In this document: one piece after another, positions 10,872 to 21,444 of the stretch
Position numbering within the stretch: position 1 is the first letter of the stretch
Layout of the letters: each line of letters starts with the position of its first letter
NCBI GenBank assembly: GCA_900660155.1
Contig: CABFPE010000278.1
Location: 42,944-106,943 of the forward strand
Reading direction: 5' to 3'
From: Hofstenia miamia
Lineage: Eukaryota; Xenacoelomorpha; Acoela; Hofsteniidae
DNA length: 64,000 nt
Translations under genes and position numbers: made by a program
Notes under the pieces: generated by a model
What the model was told of the DNA's origin: nothing
Database searches by the model: none
What the model saw: only the letters and a program-made list of their open reading frames with translations

Positions 10872-11234
10872 TAAAATATTGTAATCAGTTTTTTTCAGTA
10901 TTTGTTTTTAATATCTTACTTTTCATAGAATGAGGAAGAGTAGAGGTAACTCTGAGTATTTTTCTGTGGTCTGCTTAGATCATGACAAAGTACTCTCTGA
11001 TTAATAAAAGAGTACTTTTAGTTTGCTGGAGATAAGTAATAAATAAACCAGTAGCTCACAGAGTAGTTGTTGTGGTTCTTCACTAAAGAAATAGAGTTTA
11101 AAAAAGATAACATTAGTTTAAATTCATTGCTCTTTAAGCCTTCTTGGGTCATCATGTAACATTAAATGAATTACTGTTAACATATTAGCATAATACAAGT
11201 AACATCTATAGTTTGAGGCATAATTACTGTATTT

Positions 11235-11567
11235 ACCATATAAACAATTGAATCTAAAATGAATCTTTAATAAGCAAATAAATTAATTATACTACCATTA
11301 TTGTGATGATGTGAATAACTTGGAGGCTTTTTTAAATATCCTATGTGAAATGTGTAAACAATTGAATCTAAAATAAATTGTTAATAAAACAAATAAATTA
11401 CTTATAGTACCATTATTGTGAGGACTTGAATGGATATGGAGGCCTTTTTAAATATCAAATGTGAGATGTATAAACAATTGAATATTAAATAAATTTTTAA
11501 TAAACAAATAAATTGCTTATTTTACAATTATTGTGAGGACTTTAACAACTTGGAGGCTTTTTTAAAT
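11235..11567. repeat. Tandem repeat, about 115 bp x 3
   Basis: Three head-to-tail units. Each holds TAAACAATTGAAT (11241, 11355, 11471) and later TGGAGGC followed by a T-run (11321, 11437, 11551), giving periods of 114-116 bp. Units differ by scattered substitutions and small indels. It lies between the gag start of relic A and the Polinton polymerase relic. Which element it belongs to is not clear. No coding potential is seen. Confidence 0.85.
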
Positions 11568-11949
11568 TATTGATTAGAAGTGTACAGCAGATTTTTTGCC
11601 AAAAATCTAAACAAATTATTAATTGCAATATAAAGAATAATGATCATACTTTTGCATGAGACAAAACAAAGATCAGAGGTCTTTGTGGGAACAACATTTT
11701 TCATCTTTAAAGTATGAATCTACAAAGATATAAATATACATGCAACAAAATTGTTTATGCCATTTTTCAACATAACAAAGACATGGTTAGAAAAACAGTC
11801 TTGTGAGGAAATAGTGAAACAACATCATCAAAAGGAAAATCTTAGCAGAGAAAACATTGTTAAGTCTTAAATGCATTTTTCCATTACAATATACAAACAT
11901 TTAAATTGATTACAGAGGCACAACAAGATGTTGATAAAAATAAATTTAA
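11568..11949. other. Unassigned AT-rich stretch
   Basis: No motif, repeat or open frame of note. It may be the decayed C-terminal end of the Polinton polymerase or intergenic Polinton sequence. Confidence 0.3.
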
Positions 11950-12627
11950 ATGTCTTAACAACAATTATTAAAACATGAACAAATTGAATTTCATATACCT
12001 AAACAAGGTCTTTTGCGACTTCTAGATTTTAAATCTATGTTGGCTTCATGTGATGGATAATCTAAACAATACACATTAATATACAATATAAATGAAATAC
12101 ATTTTTTTCTACATTTATGAAGGCATTTTCAATGGTGCTTTTCAATCTTGAAAAGTCAAATTGGCTGACTATTGCTTGCAATTCACTACACAAATTTTTG
12201 TTCTTAATTTTGTATTGGAGAGAGAATGTATCACTATATAATAGGGAAAATATATTCTTAAATGCCTTCTTAATAACATCATAATGGAATCAAAACATTT
12301 GTAGCTTAGAAAGATTCAACACACTTGATTTCCCTATGTTCTAACATCACCTGTACTAGATTTTCTCAAATTATTTTGAATGGCTTAAATTCAAGCTTTT
12401 ACATCAATTTTTCAACAAATTCCTGATCATCATCAAATTTAATTATGCAATGTTTTTGAGAGATTCCATTGTTTTAGCAAATAGTGCATTTGACAAAAAA
12501 ATTTTTCAAAATCAGCTTTTCTTTTCATTGTATTTAAATCAATATAGTGCTTTGGAAATTGAGATTGCTGGAACTGCAATGCATTGTGGAATTTTGTTAC
12601 TTTAAGACCATGTACAATATAAAATTT
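11950..12627 (-). pseudogene. Polinton-type protein-primed DNA polymerase B relic
   Basis: A fossil with several breaks. On the minus strand, blocks occur in the order known for Polinton/Maverick polymerases. First is HGLKVTKFH with an FQQSQFPKHYIDLNTMKRK string (about 12530-12615), matching the YIDxNTxxR block. Next is an NLSKTLHN string (about 12440-12470, compare FGKTMEN). Then comes LSKLQMF with FHYDVIKKAF and LLYSDTFSLQYKI (about 12195-12305), matching the palm motif region YxDTDSL, then a FDFS block (about 12145). In an active Polinton this enzyme copies the element from a protein primer. It is cut at its upstream side by the LTR at 12628. Confidence 0.85.
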
Positions 12628-13754
12628 TATAGTATCTCCTACCAGGCCCAATGTCAAGTTATCTGAATTTGATAATTTGGTTCTCCATCACTTTGGTAGA
12701 AAGGAATCTATTTGTTCTCAACAGCTCTGAAATTATTAATATTTCTCTGCTAACTTTTATTAGCAGGTGTATTAATGATCACTATTTAGGAAAGGTTTCT
12801 CCACAGTTATCCTGTTCATTCAGTATCCACCCAATGCTGTTCTCCTAGTCAGCAACAAATCCACTAATCCAATTTCTTTGATGTATCTTCAACACTCATC
12901 TCAAAGTAGCTCATCATGTGTACTGTAACCTATGATGGTGCTTGCTAAGAATCAGACACAATTTGACTTAAAATCTCTTTGCATAGTATGATGTTGTGTA
13001 TCAGTTTTAATAAATAAGCTGACATCAGAGTTGTGCAACATGACTTGTCACTAGCTGCTTTATTAACAAGTTAACATATTTAATATATTGCAATTACTGA
13101 AAATTTATTAGCATTCAAATTACTTATTAAATAAATAGCAGCTTCCAGCCTACATTTAAATAAGATAATTAATATAATAACTGGTCTGATTATCTGTCAA
13201 CAATTTAGATCTAAAAGGGGTTAAGATATATCATATGTTTGGCTAACAAGCCATTTCCAAATTATCTTATAATATACATAATGGAAAATGATTGATAACC
13301 AGCTAAATGGGAATGTCAAAAACTCTTAACAGTACTTAGTTACATTTCATGATCAGGGGTGAGCAACCTTGAATCATTCCCATAATGGGATAATGACCAC
13401 TACTCAGCACAAGCTGTTTAGCTAAACATTTGTAGTAGTTAATCAAACCAGATTCAATAGCAAAATAAGCTTTCTCAAAAATTTACCTTAACAATTGTTA
13501 CAATGTTTCAATTAAAATAACTACCTGTCAATCTGAATTTTGAATTACTAAAAGTAGTGAGAAGCAATTTCACCCTCAGATTTTTGTCAAATTGATTTGT
13601 TGACAAATACTTGCTCATACATTTTTATATGTGATTTATAAATTTTGGTTAGCAGATTTCATCACTTAAGTTACTCAATTGAGTTTAATCATCTTCTTTC
13701 TTTCCTTTTTTTGATCTTGGTTTTCAGCAGCTTATGTGAATGGATTATGCTACA
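12628..13754 (-). mobile_element. LTR, 3' LTR of gypsy-like element B
   Basis: It ends GGATTATGCTACA on the plus strand (TGTAGCATAATCC when read on the minus strand) and aligns with 26523-27687. The left end at 12628 reads TATAGTATCTCC, a decayed form of TGTAGCATCTCC. Immediately right of it lies a purine-rich tract on the minus strand (13755-13771), the place of a polypurine tract. This marks it as a 3' LTR with its internal region to the right. It inserted into the Polinton polymerase gene. It is a fossil of considerable age, judged by divergence from the other LTR copies. Confidence 0.75.
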
Positions 13755-13771
13755 CACCCTCCTCAGCTTGT
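13755..13771 (-). promoter_or_regulatory. Polypurine tract of element B
   Basis: The minus strand reads AAGCTGAGGAGGGTG directly before the LTR start TGTAGC. The same arrangement (AGCTGGGTGGGG then TGTAGC) is seen next to the 3' LTR of element C at 42887-42901. Both position and composition fit the plus-strand primer used in LTR-element reverse transcription. Confidence 0.7.
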
Positions 13772-16558
13772 GTTATTTTCAGTACAGCTCATTCTCCATG
13801 CACTAGTGGATATTCCCAATTTTACTATTATTTCAGCTTGTTGGCTGCTTCAATTAACTGTTGTGAATGTGGGTTGTTTTGTCATTTTGAGTAAAGCTTT
13901 TTGTCATTATTATTATCTTAGAAATTTCATTTCCTTTACATATTCTGATATCATTGTGACTTGTCTTAGTTCATTCATTTTCTGTGAAAATATTTCATAG
14001 AATTTCCATTATAGGTGCAATCCCTTTAACCCTATCATCAACATTATCTGAGCATCTGCTCTGCTAGTATGCTGCAAATTTTCTGGTATTGTAGTATCTT
14101 GGTAAAAGAATTTGAAGACTTTTATCAAACTCTTTCTGTTCACCACGTCAATATAGAAGAAGCTTATGTTTTGTCTCACCTCCTTTTTAGTTATCTTGTT
14201 AGGATTGTTTTTGTTTAATCTTAGCATTGTCACTATTTATACCCACTTCAACACATTGTAATATCTGTATTGTTTGTTCCATATGTTGAGCCAAACTCTA
14301 TAATTCACTCACAAGAATAGTATTATAACCTTTGTTGAGCATTCTTTTGATTTCTTCTCACAAATTCTGTATTTGTAAATTTACTGGAAGTCCTTCAACA
14401 TATTGATTGCATGGAGTATCACTCCTTTGATGTATATTCATTCTTTGTTATCATTTTGAATCATTATCTCTTTTGAATTCCAATAATCTTCTTTGTTGAT
14501 TATGGTTTTTGCTTTTGTGTTTGCATATTACTTTTATTCATGCATGTGTGTTTTTGGTATCTTTTTGTCTTTTGATAATATTCATCTCTGCATTATCATC
14601 AGGATTGTTTTTTTTGGGTGGTGTAGATTTCAGTATCTTCATTTCCATTTTCTCTTCTATTCTTTTGTGCATTGCACTTGTTGTTGGTGCCATTGCCATG
14701 CTCATGTTGATGGTAATTCATTTTAAGTCTGTTAAGTCCTGCCTCTTCAACTTTGTCAATAGATAGTCTTATATTTCTAATCTTGTTGTGATGCATTCAA
14801 CATCTACAACCAATTGATTATATGCTCTTAATAATTATTCTAACTCTGTTCTCATGAAACCTTCCATAAACATTAGCTTCATTGTGGCTACTGTTTTTTC
14901 TTCTCTCAACTGTTGGTAATTTCAGGGTTTTCAAGTACTCAGAATGTTAAGAACTTGAACTTGAATAAGCTTGCAAAACTATATCAGAAAAACTTGGAAG
15001 AGAAATCATCAAAACTTGATCTGAAACTTGTTTGAAAATCCAATTGAAAATAGTGTAAAAATTCTTTAAATATCAATTTTCTTACCAATCACAAAAACTT
15101 TTTTAGCTAAGAATTATTGTAAAATAAATGTTTTTACCCTTAAAAATTCGAAATTAGAAAAAAACTTGATTGAACTTAGAATTTAACTTAAAAAATTACT
15201 CAAACTCAAACTCAAAACATAAAAACTTGAGCTCAGCCTGAGTAACTCAAACTTGACTAAAAAACCCTGGGTAATTTCTTTCTTGTATGTCTTCTTGTTT
15301 CTCTTTCATTATTTTTATTTTGTCTAACATCATCTTTCATAATCTGCATTGATCCACTACATTGTACTTGCTGGTCACCCACTTCCCCATTTTTTGATAT
15401 TGATTCTATCAATTTTTTGTTGTACTGTTGTTGATAATATCAGTTGAGTTAATGTTAACAGTTTGTCTTCTACTTGCATTTCACATTGAATTTTGGTGGC
15501 AATTTCCCATATTTCAATAGGTTCCATTATTCCACCTTTCCTCATCATTTCTGCTCTCTCTTTCATATCTCTTCATTTCTTCCATTATTGTCTGCTGTAC
15601 ATTTTTCTTTCTGATCAGGACTATTGTCTGTGGTGCATGGAATTTTTCTTTTTGTGATTTTCCTGTTTGTGATCCATGGTTGCTTCTCCATTTGTCTCAA
15701 CCATGTTTCCAATGTTGCACACCACATTTATTTTTTCATTGTTTCTTCAAAAATTGATATTTTGCTTGGTCATATCCCTGTTCTGTTAGCCATTTCCATT
15801 TTTCCCATTGGGCTTTGGTTGATTATGATTCTGCTTATTAACTTTTCTATTAGTTGCATAATCTTTTTTAACTTATCTGGTGACTCAATCATTTCAACAT
15901 TTCCCTTCAACAGCCCATTCTTGTCTTCTGTTGTGAAGATTGCCAATATGCACACTGTCATTCTGAATCAGATCTCCAGTGTGTTCTTTTCTTCAAAGAT
16001 TAAACTTTTTAAGTCGTTTATGCATTTAATTCATAATCTCAGTTTATTTCAAATAACACTGCCTCTATCATTTTATGGTATTTCCATGATGGCAACTCTA
16101 TTAATATTGATGGCCATTCTTCCATTGTCTTCTTTTGTAATTTCATTGTTCTACATATGTTTACTTTTTCTTTTAGATGTTTGCTTTCTCTACCCATTCT
16201 TCATCAATTGTTAGTTTAATTGTTTTTATTTGACAATAAAGTTCTATCACTATACATCTGTCTACAATGATCCTGGACACTTGAGCCCAGTAATCCAGTT
16301 TTAAATCAGATTTGGTCAATTCAGTTATCATTGTTTCTGTGGGTTTCTTTTCCCCTATGAATACATGTTGTACTTGCAATCACATTTCATATAGAAAGTC
16401 TGGTATATCTTTGATTGTGGTTTTCACAAATATTATCATTTGCACCTTTTTGCACATTTGCCATTCTTAGCATTTGGTCTATCTGATTTCCTAAATTTTT
16501 GTTGAATTCTTTTTCTTTCAGTATATGAATTATTGTCAAGTTTTCTTTATGAATGTTA
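13772..16558 (-). pseudogene. Internal region of element B, 3' coding remnants, unassigned
   Basis: A fossil with many breaks. Minus-strand open stretches (14009-14233, 14599-14796, 15375-15566, 15770-15961, 16173-16379) are rich in Lys, Glu, Ile and Asn. Their last part, near the polypurine tract, resembles the end of the 3' coding region of element C (I-I-V-K/E then S-T-S-A-W). I find no RT, integrase or protease motif here. By position it is the region behind pol, where some gypsy lineages carry a third gene. A gag or unrelated origin cannot be ruled out. Confidence 0.4.
16352..16558. repeat. 207-bp direct duplication, left copy
   Basis: From CCCCTATGAATACATG to GAATGTTA this matches 18243-18449 with about three mismatches. 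The two copies flank the TIR element and the 1,000-N gap. This is far longer than any known transposon target duplication. It more likely reflects overlapping contig ends or two haplotypes placed in series. Confidence 0.9.
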
Positions 16559-16597
16559 GTAGTATAAGGGGACTTGAAGGAGATCTCACTTTTTTCT

Positions 16598-16710
16598 GAT
16601 TGGTCAAGAGGTGGAGTGAAGGACGTGTCACTTTTTTGTGATTGGTCGAGAGGGGTGGCCTTTGACCTGAGGCGTCGTGGATATTGGCGGGGGGTGTTTT
16701 GCTGACGTCA
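16598..16710. promoter_or_regulatory. Cluster of transcription-factor-like motifs in the left TIR
   Basis: Within about 110 bp there are two inverted CCAAT boxes (ATTGGTC near 16599 and 16641), a DR1 nuclear-receptor-type site (AGGTCAAAGGCCA on the minus strand, 16656-16668), and a perfect CRE palindrome TGACGTCA (16703-16710). The right arm repeats the same set in mirror order (18087-18094, 18129-18141). The motifs are seen. Regulatory activity is inference. Confidence 0.5.
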
Positions 16711-16860
16711 TGGATGTAATTTTACTAGTTTTTGTGTTATTTATGTGGCCTAATTTAGTTTGCATTTTTTTTACTTTTTTAGTTTTTAATTTCCCACATA
16801 ATTACATTTTTTAGTTTTTACATTACCTTACATTTTTTAATTTCCCACATTACCTTACAC

Positions 16861-17860
16861 NNNNNNNNNNNNNNNNNNNNNNNNNNNNNNNNNNNNNNNN
16901 NNNNNNNNNNNNNNNNNNNNNNNNNNNNNNNNNNNNNNNNNNNNNNNNNNNNNNNNNNNNNNNNNNNNNNNNNNNNNNNNNNNNNNNNNNNNNNNNNNNN
17001 NNNNNNNNNNNNNNNNNNNNNNNNNNNNNNNNNNNNNNNNNNNNNNNNNNNNNNNNNNNNNNNNNNNNNNNNNNNNNNNNNNNNNNNNNNNNNNNNNNNN
17101 NNNNNNNNNNNNNNNNNNNNNNNNNNNNNNNNNNNNNNNNNNNNNNNNNNNNNNNNNNNNNNNNNNNNNNNNNNNNNNNNNNNNNNNNNNNNNNNNNNNN
17201 NNNNNNNNNNNNNNNNNNNNNNNNNNNNNNNNNNNNNNNNNNNNNNNNNNNNNNNNNNNNNNNNNNNNNNNNNNNNNNNNNNNNNNNNNNNNNNNNNNNN
17301 NNNNNNNNNNNNNNNNNNNNNNNNNNNNNNNNNNNNNNNNNNNNNNNNNNNNNNNNNNNNNNNNNNNNNNNNNNNNNNNNNNNNNNNNNNNNNNNNNNNN
17401 NNNNNNNNNNNNNNNNNNNNNNNNNNNNNNNNNNNNNNNNNNNNNNNNNNNNNNNNNNNNNNNNNNNNNNNNNNNNNNNNNNNNNNNNNNNNNNNNNNNN
17501 NNNNNNNNNNNNNNNNNNNNNNNNNNNNNNNNNNNNNNNNNNNNNNNNNNNNNNNNNNNNNNNNNNNNNNNNNNNNNNNNNNNNNNNNNNNNNNNNNNNN
17601 NNNNNNNNNNNNNNNNNNNNNNNNNNNNNNNNNNNNNNNNNNNNNNNNNNNNNNNNNNNNNNNNNNNNNNNNNNNNNNNNNNNNNNNNNNNNNNNNNNNN
17701 NNNNNNNNNNNNNNNNNNNNNNNNNNNNNNNNNNNNNNNNNNNNNNNNNNNNNNNNNNNNNNNNNNNNNNNNNNNNNNNNNNNNNNNNNNNNNNNNNNNN
17801 NNNNNNNNNNNNNNNNNNNNNNNNNNNNNNNNNNNNNNNNNNNNNNNNNNNNNNNNNNNN
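16861..17860. other. Assembly gap (1,000 N)
   Basis: A run of exactly 1,000 N, a conventional placeholder, so the real distance is unknown. It falls inside the TIR element. Any open frame drawn across it is meaningless. Confidence 1.
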
Positions 17861-18086
17861 GAAATATTGTATGTAAAGTGGGAACATAATACATGTAAAG
17901 TAATTTAATGTGGGAAATTTATACATCTAAAGTAAAATTAATGTGGGAAAGTAAAAACTAAGTTAATGTGGGAAAGTAAAAACTAAAAAATGTAATTATG
18001 TGGGAAATTAAAAACTAAAAAAGTAAAAAAAATGCAAACTAAATTAGGCCACATAAATAACACAAAAACTAGTAAAATTACATCCA

Positions 18087-18141
18087 TGACGTCAGCAAAA
18101 CACCCCCCGCCAATATCCACGACGCCTCAGGTCAAAGGCCA
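18087..18141. promoter_or_regulatory. CRE and DR1-like sites in the right TIR
   Basis: TGACGTCA at 18087-18094 and AGGTCAAAGGCCA at 18129-18141 mirror the left arm. Two CCAATCA boxes follow at about 18153 and 18198. Motif conservation in both arms simply follows from their being inverted repeats, and does not show selection by itself. Confidence 0.5.
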
Positions 18142-18242
18142 CCCCTCTCGACCAATCACAAAAAAGTGACACGTCCTCCTTCACTCCACCTCTCGACCAA
18201 TCAGAAAAAAGTGAGATCTCCTTCAAGTCCCCTTATACAAGT

Positions 18243-18449
18243 CCCCTATGAATACATGTTGTACTTTCAATCACATTTCATCTAGAAAGTCTGGTATATC
18301 TTTGATTGTGGTTTTCACAAATATTATCATTTGCACTTTTTTGCACATTTGCCATTCTTAGCATTTGGTCTATCTGATTTCCTAAATTTTTGTTGAATTC
18401 TTTTTCTTTCAGTATATGAATTATTGTCAAGTTTTCTTTATGAATGTTA
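18243..18449. repeat. 207-bp direct duplication, right copy
   Basis: Second copy of 16352-16558 with about three mismatches. The host sequence continues beyond it (ATCTGGGG from 18450), whereas the left copy runs straight into the TIR element. Confidence 0.9.
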
Positions 18450-18601
18450 ATCTGGGGTATGGTCACTATCTGTTCTAGATAAGCCATTATCTTCTGAACT
18501 GTTGACAATTTGACACCCCCATCAAATGTAATGTGCACCATACTTCTCATGTATGGTCTTTCATTCATATTTCTTGGATTGATTTTGATTACAATCACCA
18601 A
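18278..18601 (-). pseudogene. Unassigned coding remnant upstream of the TIR element
   Basis: A 107-codon minus-strand frame, continuing the coding region interrupted by the TIR element. Blocks such as KINPRNMNERPYMRSMV and GGVKLSTVQKIMAYLEQIV look like real protein (mixed hydrophobic and charged, low in repeats). I recognise no family. It could be part of element B or of a separate LINE that also supplied the esterase-like segment at 18950-19510. Confidence 0.35.
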
Positions 18602-18949
18602 TGGTCTATTTTAAATATGTGATTTTGTTTCTTGCAATAGCTTTTCAAAAGAGTTATGTCTCATTTTTGTATAAATATTTATATAAAAATGATCTAGTAA
18701 TCAAAGTGATGAAGTGAGTTCTATTTGCAAGCATCTGCTTGAATCTTAAATTATCACATTTTTAGTTGCTCAAATTAGTATTAGTGGTTGTTATTATGAT
18801 GTTAATGGTTGCTGCAACAACCAAAAGTATGAAACAACCATAAACAATGTAAAAACAACCAAAATTGTACCTGGGTTAAGGATTCCTGGAATGATATATC
18901 GAGTTGCCCTTTAAGTAAATTGACAATAATTTGAAAAAATATAAAATAA

Positions 18950-19510
18950 TAACAAAAGTACCTGAACATTTTGTGGTTGAGATGCTGAGTGAAGAGCAGG
19001 TGTAGGTAACAGATGAGGGCGATGTGTTGGAGCAGAGAAAGCTTGAGAATATGTTATGGTTTCCTTATGGAACAATTGGTGTACATATAGCAGATTAGAA
19101 AGAGAACATTAAGGTATTTGGGTTATCTAGGATACACCAGAGCAAGAGAGATGAATTCCATCGCGAGCCAGTAGATCAGAGTTTACAATGCAAGGTGAAA
19201 GAAGAAATCTGTTGAAGACAGGAATGACTGAGATAACGATGTTGCTTGCAGATAGACTCTTGATGATTTCATTGAACTGCTTAATGACGTGATTTCTTTG
19301 AAGATTTGAGTCATGACATACAGGTGTGATTTAGAGAAATTTGATATATTGTGGCATGAACTTATGATAGATTTGATTGGTGAGAACCTTTAAATTTGCC
19401 TTAAAGATTTCAGTGTTGGAGGTGTTTAGTGCCTCAATGAGACCAGTGTGGATCAAATCTGATAGTGTGCTCAAGACCCAACTGTTCCCAATGAGAGCAA
19501 ACATAATAGC
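18950..19510 (-). pseudogene. SGNH/GDSL-esterase-like domain remnant
   Basis: The minus-strand translation begins with an ALIGNSWV block (about 19480-19510, compare the G-D/N-S block I of SGNH hydrolases). It continues through a VCHDSNLQRNHVIKQFN block (about 19290-19340) and NIVISVIPVFNR (about 19230-19265), and ends in ARDGIHLSCSGV (about 19135-19170), which has the D-x-x-H catalytic pair of block V. An esterase domain of this fold occurs in ORF1 of CR1/L2-type LINEs and in some other transposable elements. A stop lies between block I and the rest, so it is not functional. A LINE ORF1 origin is the simplest reading. Confidence 0.6.
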
Positions 19511-19511
19511 A

Positions 19512-19745
19512 GAAGACTAGATTTTACCAGTTTACTATTTGTCTATATTTTTAAGGTATGCATTTCTATTTATGCTATCAGCTTTTGTTTGTATAGGTGT
19601 GATTTATTAATTTGTTTTCTTTCACTTCAGTTTACTTTCAGTAAATTCATTTTACTTTATTTTGATTTTTTTTATTTAAAATGTTGTGCTTCTATATTTA
19701 TGCATGTAGCTAAAGGGCTCCTAAATGTGTTACAGCTTGACTAGC
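19512..19745. repeat. Direct repeat, left copy (part 1), flanking element F
   Basis: From CAGAAGACTA to TAAAGGG this aligns at roughly 80% by eye with 28152-28368. A second block, 21866-22060, aligns with 28375-28575. In the right copy the two blocks are adjacent, while in the left copy about 2.1 kb lies between them, including the LTR at 20301-21444. This looks like terminal direct repeats around the plus-strand coding region 22300-26500. Confidence 0.65.
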
Positions 19746-20300
19746 ACATCTCTTTAACATGGCTAGGTATACAGTTAGGAGTATTTGTAGACTGCATTTC
19801 CTAAATGTTGTCACCTAAATTGCATGGGATAAGCATTACACTGAGTTTAGGTTATTTTAACTTAGCATGTAGGTTCCACTTCATGTACCTAAGGGTTATG
19901 ATTCTTTATTCTTTTTCTAATTAGGGCTCTAGTGGAGCATAATCCAATTACAAAACAAAAAAAGAAAAAAGAATAAAAAGAAAATATTTGTTTTACTATT
20001 TTATAAGATTTGCTAATAAAATTGATTTAATAATTTGTACAAACAAATATCTGCTGCTAGCTCTTTTTGACATAAATCAGTTTACAAATCACTCCATGCT
20101 TATTTTAGTCTTCCAACATAAGACATGCAGAACTTCTACATGTTATAGCAGAAATTAAACAGCAACAGGTACTTGTTTTCAATACAAATATGTTTGTAAA
20201 AATCTAGTATAAATAGCTACCAAACAAAATAGCTAGTGATGCAATAAATTCTTCAGAATTAATGTTATCTTTTTGCATTACCAGTTTGATTTATTAATAC
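19746..20300. other. Unassigned stretch in left F repeat
   Basis: No coding motif. An A-rich tract lies at about 19954-19986. The sequence may be the middle of the left terminal repeat of F, absent from the right copy. Confidence 0.3.
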
Positions 20301-21444
20301 TGTAGCATCATCCAAACTAATCAAGCTGCTAACGTCAATTTAGAAAGAGAATAAGATTGAAGACAAATTATGATTAGAAATATTGTAAAATTACATGATC
20401 AGTTTAGATTAATTTGTATCATGCAACCAAGCAACAATGAGTGTCAACTATGAGAGATTAGTATCTGTCCAAAATAATACTTTTGGCAAAACAAGGGGGT
20501 GAAATTGCTTTCATTATTTTTAGCTGACATATTGGCAGATGAAAGTTCAAATTTGAAATCAACAGGTACTTTTCTGAATTTGCTATAAATAGATTTGAAA
20601 CTCTGTAAGCAATTGATAGAGAATTTTACTCAGATTTCTTATTTTGTTCTGTGAAATATGGATTAGTTAATTATTACAATGTCAAGCTAAATGAGTGGTG
20701 TTTAGTAGTGGTCTGGATCCATCATCAAGATCAATTCTATGGTCTTTTTTTGTGCCAGACCATGAAAGTGCACTTAGGTTAGGCATAGGGGTTTTTCTCT
20801 TGTTTAGTTGACTAGTGATCACTCAGTACATGTATTAAAATAAATGAATTTGAAATACAGTTGGATGACCAAAGCTTAGGTAATATATTATTACTATTTC
20901 AGATCCAAATTAGTGACTGTAAAGTGACTGATAAAGTCACCAAGCATGTACTAATTAATAAATGTAGGTTAGGAAGGTGCTCAATACTAAACTAATTAGT
21001 AAAGCCAATATATTTCAGTAATGGCTATATGTAATATTAATTAAGCAGCTAGTAACAAGTCCAGTTGAACATTCATGAAACACTTTTACAAAATAGAGTT
21101 TAGGTCGAATTGTGTCTTGACTTGAGTATAAACTAAGTTAGGATAGGGTACACATAAGTTATATCACTGAGCTGAGAAGTGGAACTCAACCAATTGGATC
21201 AATGATGGATTGGTGAAAGTGGATGTGGAGATCAGCTTTGGACAGATGCCCACTATCAATCTTTGGAGAGATTACTTTATGGCTTTGTCACCTAAATAGA
21301 GAAGAGTTAAATCTAGTTATGTTATGTTAACAGAAATCAATATGATCTAAACAGTATCTAGTCAGTAAATCCCTACCCACAAAGATACAATGTTATAGAG
21401 TAACAAAGGATAAACAGTAATAATGCCTGGTAGAGGATGTTACA
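20301..21444 (+). mobile_element. Solo LTR (plus orientation), TGTAGCAT family
   Basis: It starts TGTAGCATCATCC and ends GGATGTTACA. It aligns along its length with 7051-8177 and with the reverse complement of 26523-27687. A CTATAAATAGA box lies near 20583-20593. Flanks are ATAC (left) and TTAC (right), a possible decayed 4-bp duplication. No adjacent polypurine tract or clear primer site is visible, so a solo LTR is favoured over the end of a full element. Confidence 0.75.

Larger units (their letters stand above)
6236..10930 (-). mobile_element. Ty3/gypsy LTR-retrotransposon relic A
   Basis: A fossil with many breaks. Parts in minus-strand order: gag with a coiled-coil start at 10871 and a CCHC knuckle (CQQCGQQGHLKLDC, 9866-9912), an aspartic protease with an NTGA box (about 9600-9730), and reverse transcriptase blocks (YWQVP-like near 6390-6420; MAFGLCN and FQQYI at 6236-6296). 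It is interrupted by solo LTRs (6568-8820) and truncated by the RLE LINE at 6235. Integrase is not in this piece. It is related to D and E. Its heavy decay and nested insertions suggest it is among the oldest elements here. Confidence 0.8.
16562..18238. mobile_element. DNA transposon or large MITE with about 300-380 bp TIRs, centre unsequenced
   Basis: The left arm (16562-16860) starts GTATAAGGGGACTTGAAGG, and the right arm (17861-18238) is its reverse complement, ending CCTTCAAGTCCCCTTATAC. The inner parts of both arms are built from repeated GTGGGAAA / AAAACTAAA units, so the arms carry subterminal repeats. The centre is the 1,000-N gap, so a transposase may or may not exist. The ends could be read as AGGGGACTT with a TATA duplication, or as GTATAAGGGG with no clear duplication. 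The superfamily is not assigned. The element lies in the coding remnant of B. Confidence 0.8.

Noticed and set aside
12005-12050. A tRNA-Leu-like anticodon arm (TCTAGATTTTAAATCTAT)
   Set aside because: Only one hairpin is present and the other tRNA arms are missing. It lies in decayed Polinton sequence.
15624-16214. A 196-codon hydrophobic plus-strand frame that looks like a multi-pass membrane protein
   Set aside because: It is opposite Lys/Asn/Glu-rich minus-strand coding remnants, and antisense of such sequence gives Phe/Leu/Ile-rich frames. No family similarity was seen.
16818-17926. Long open frames across the first N run
   Set aside because: They consist of undetermined residues and carry no information.
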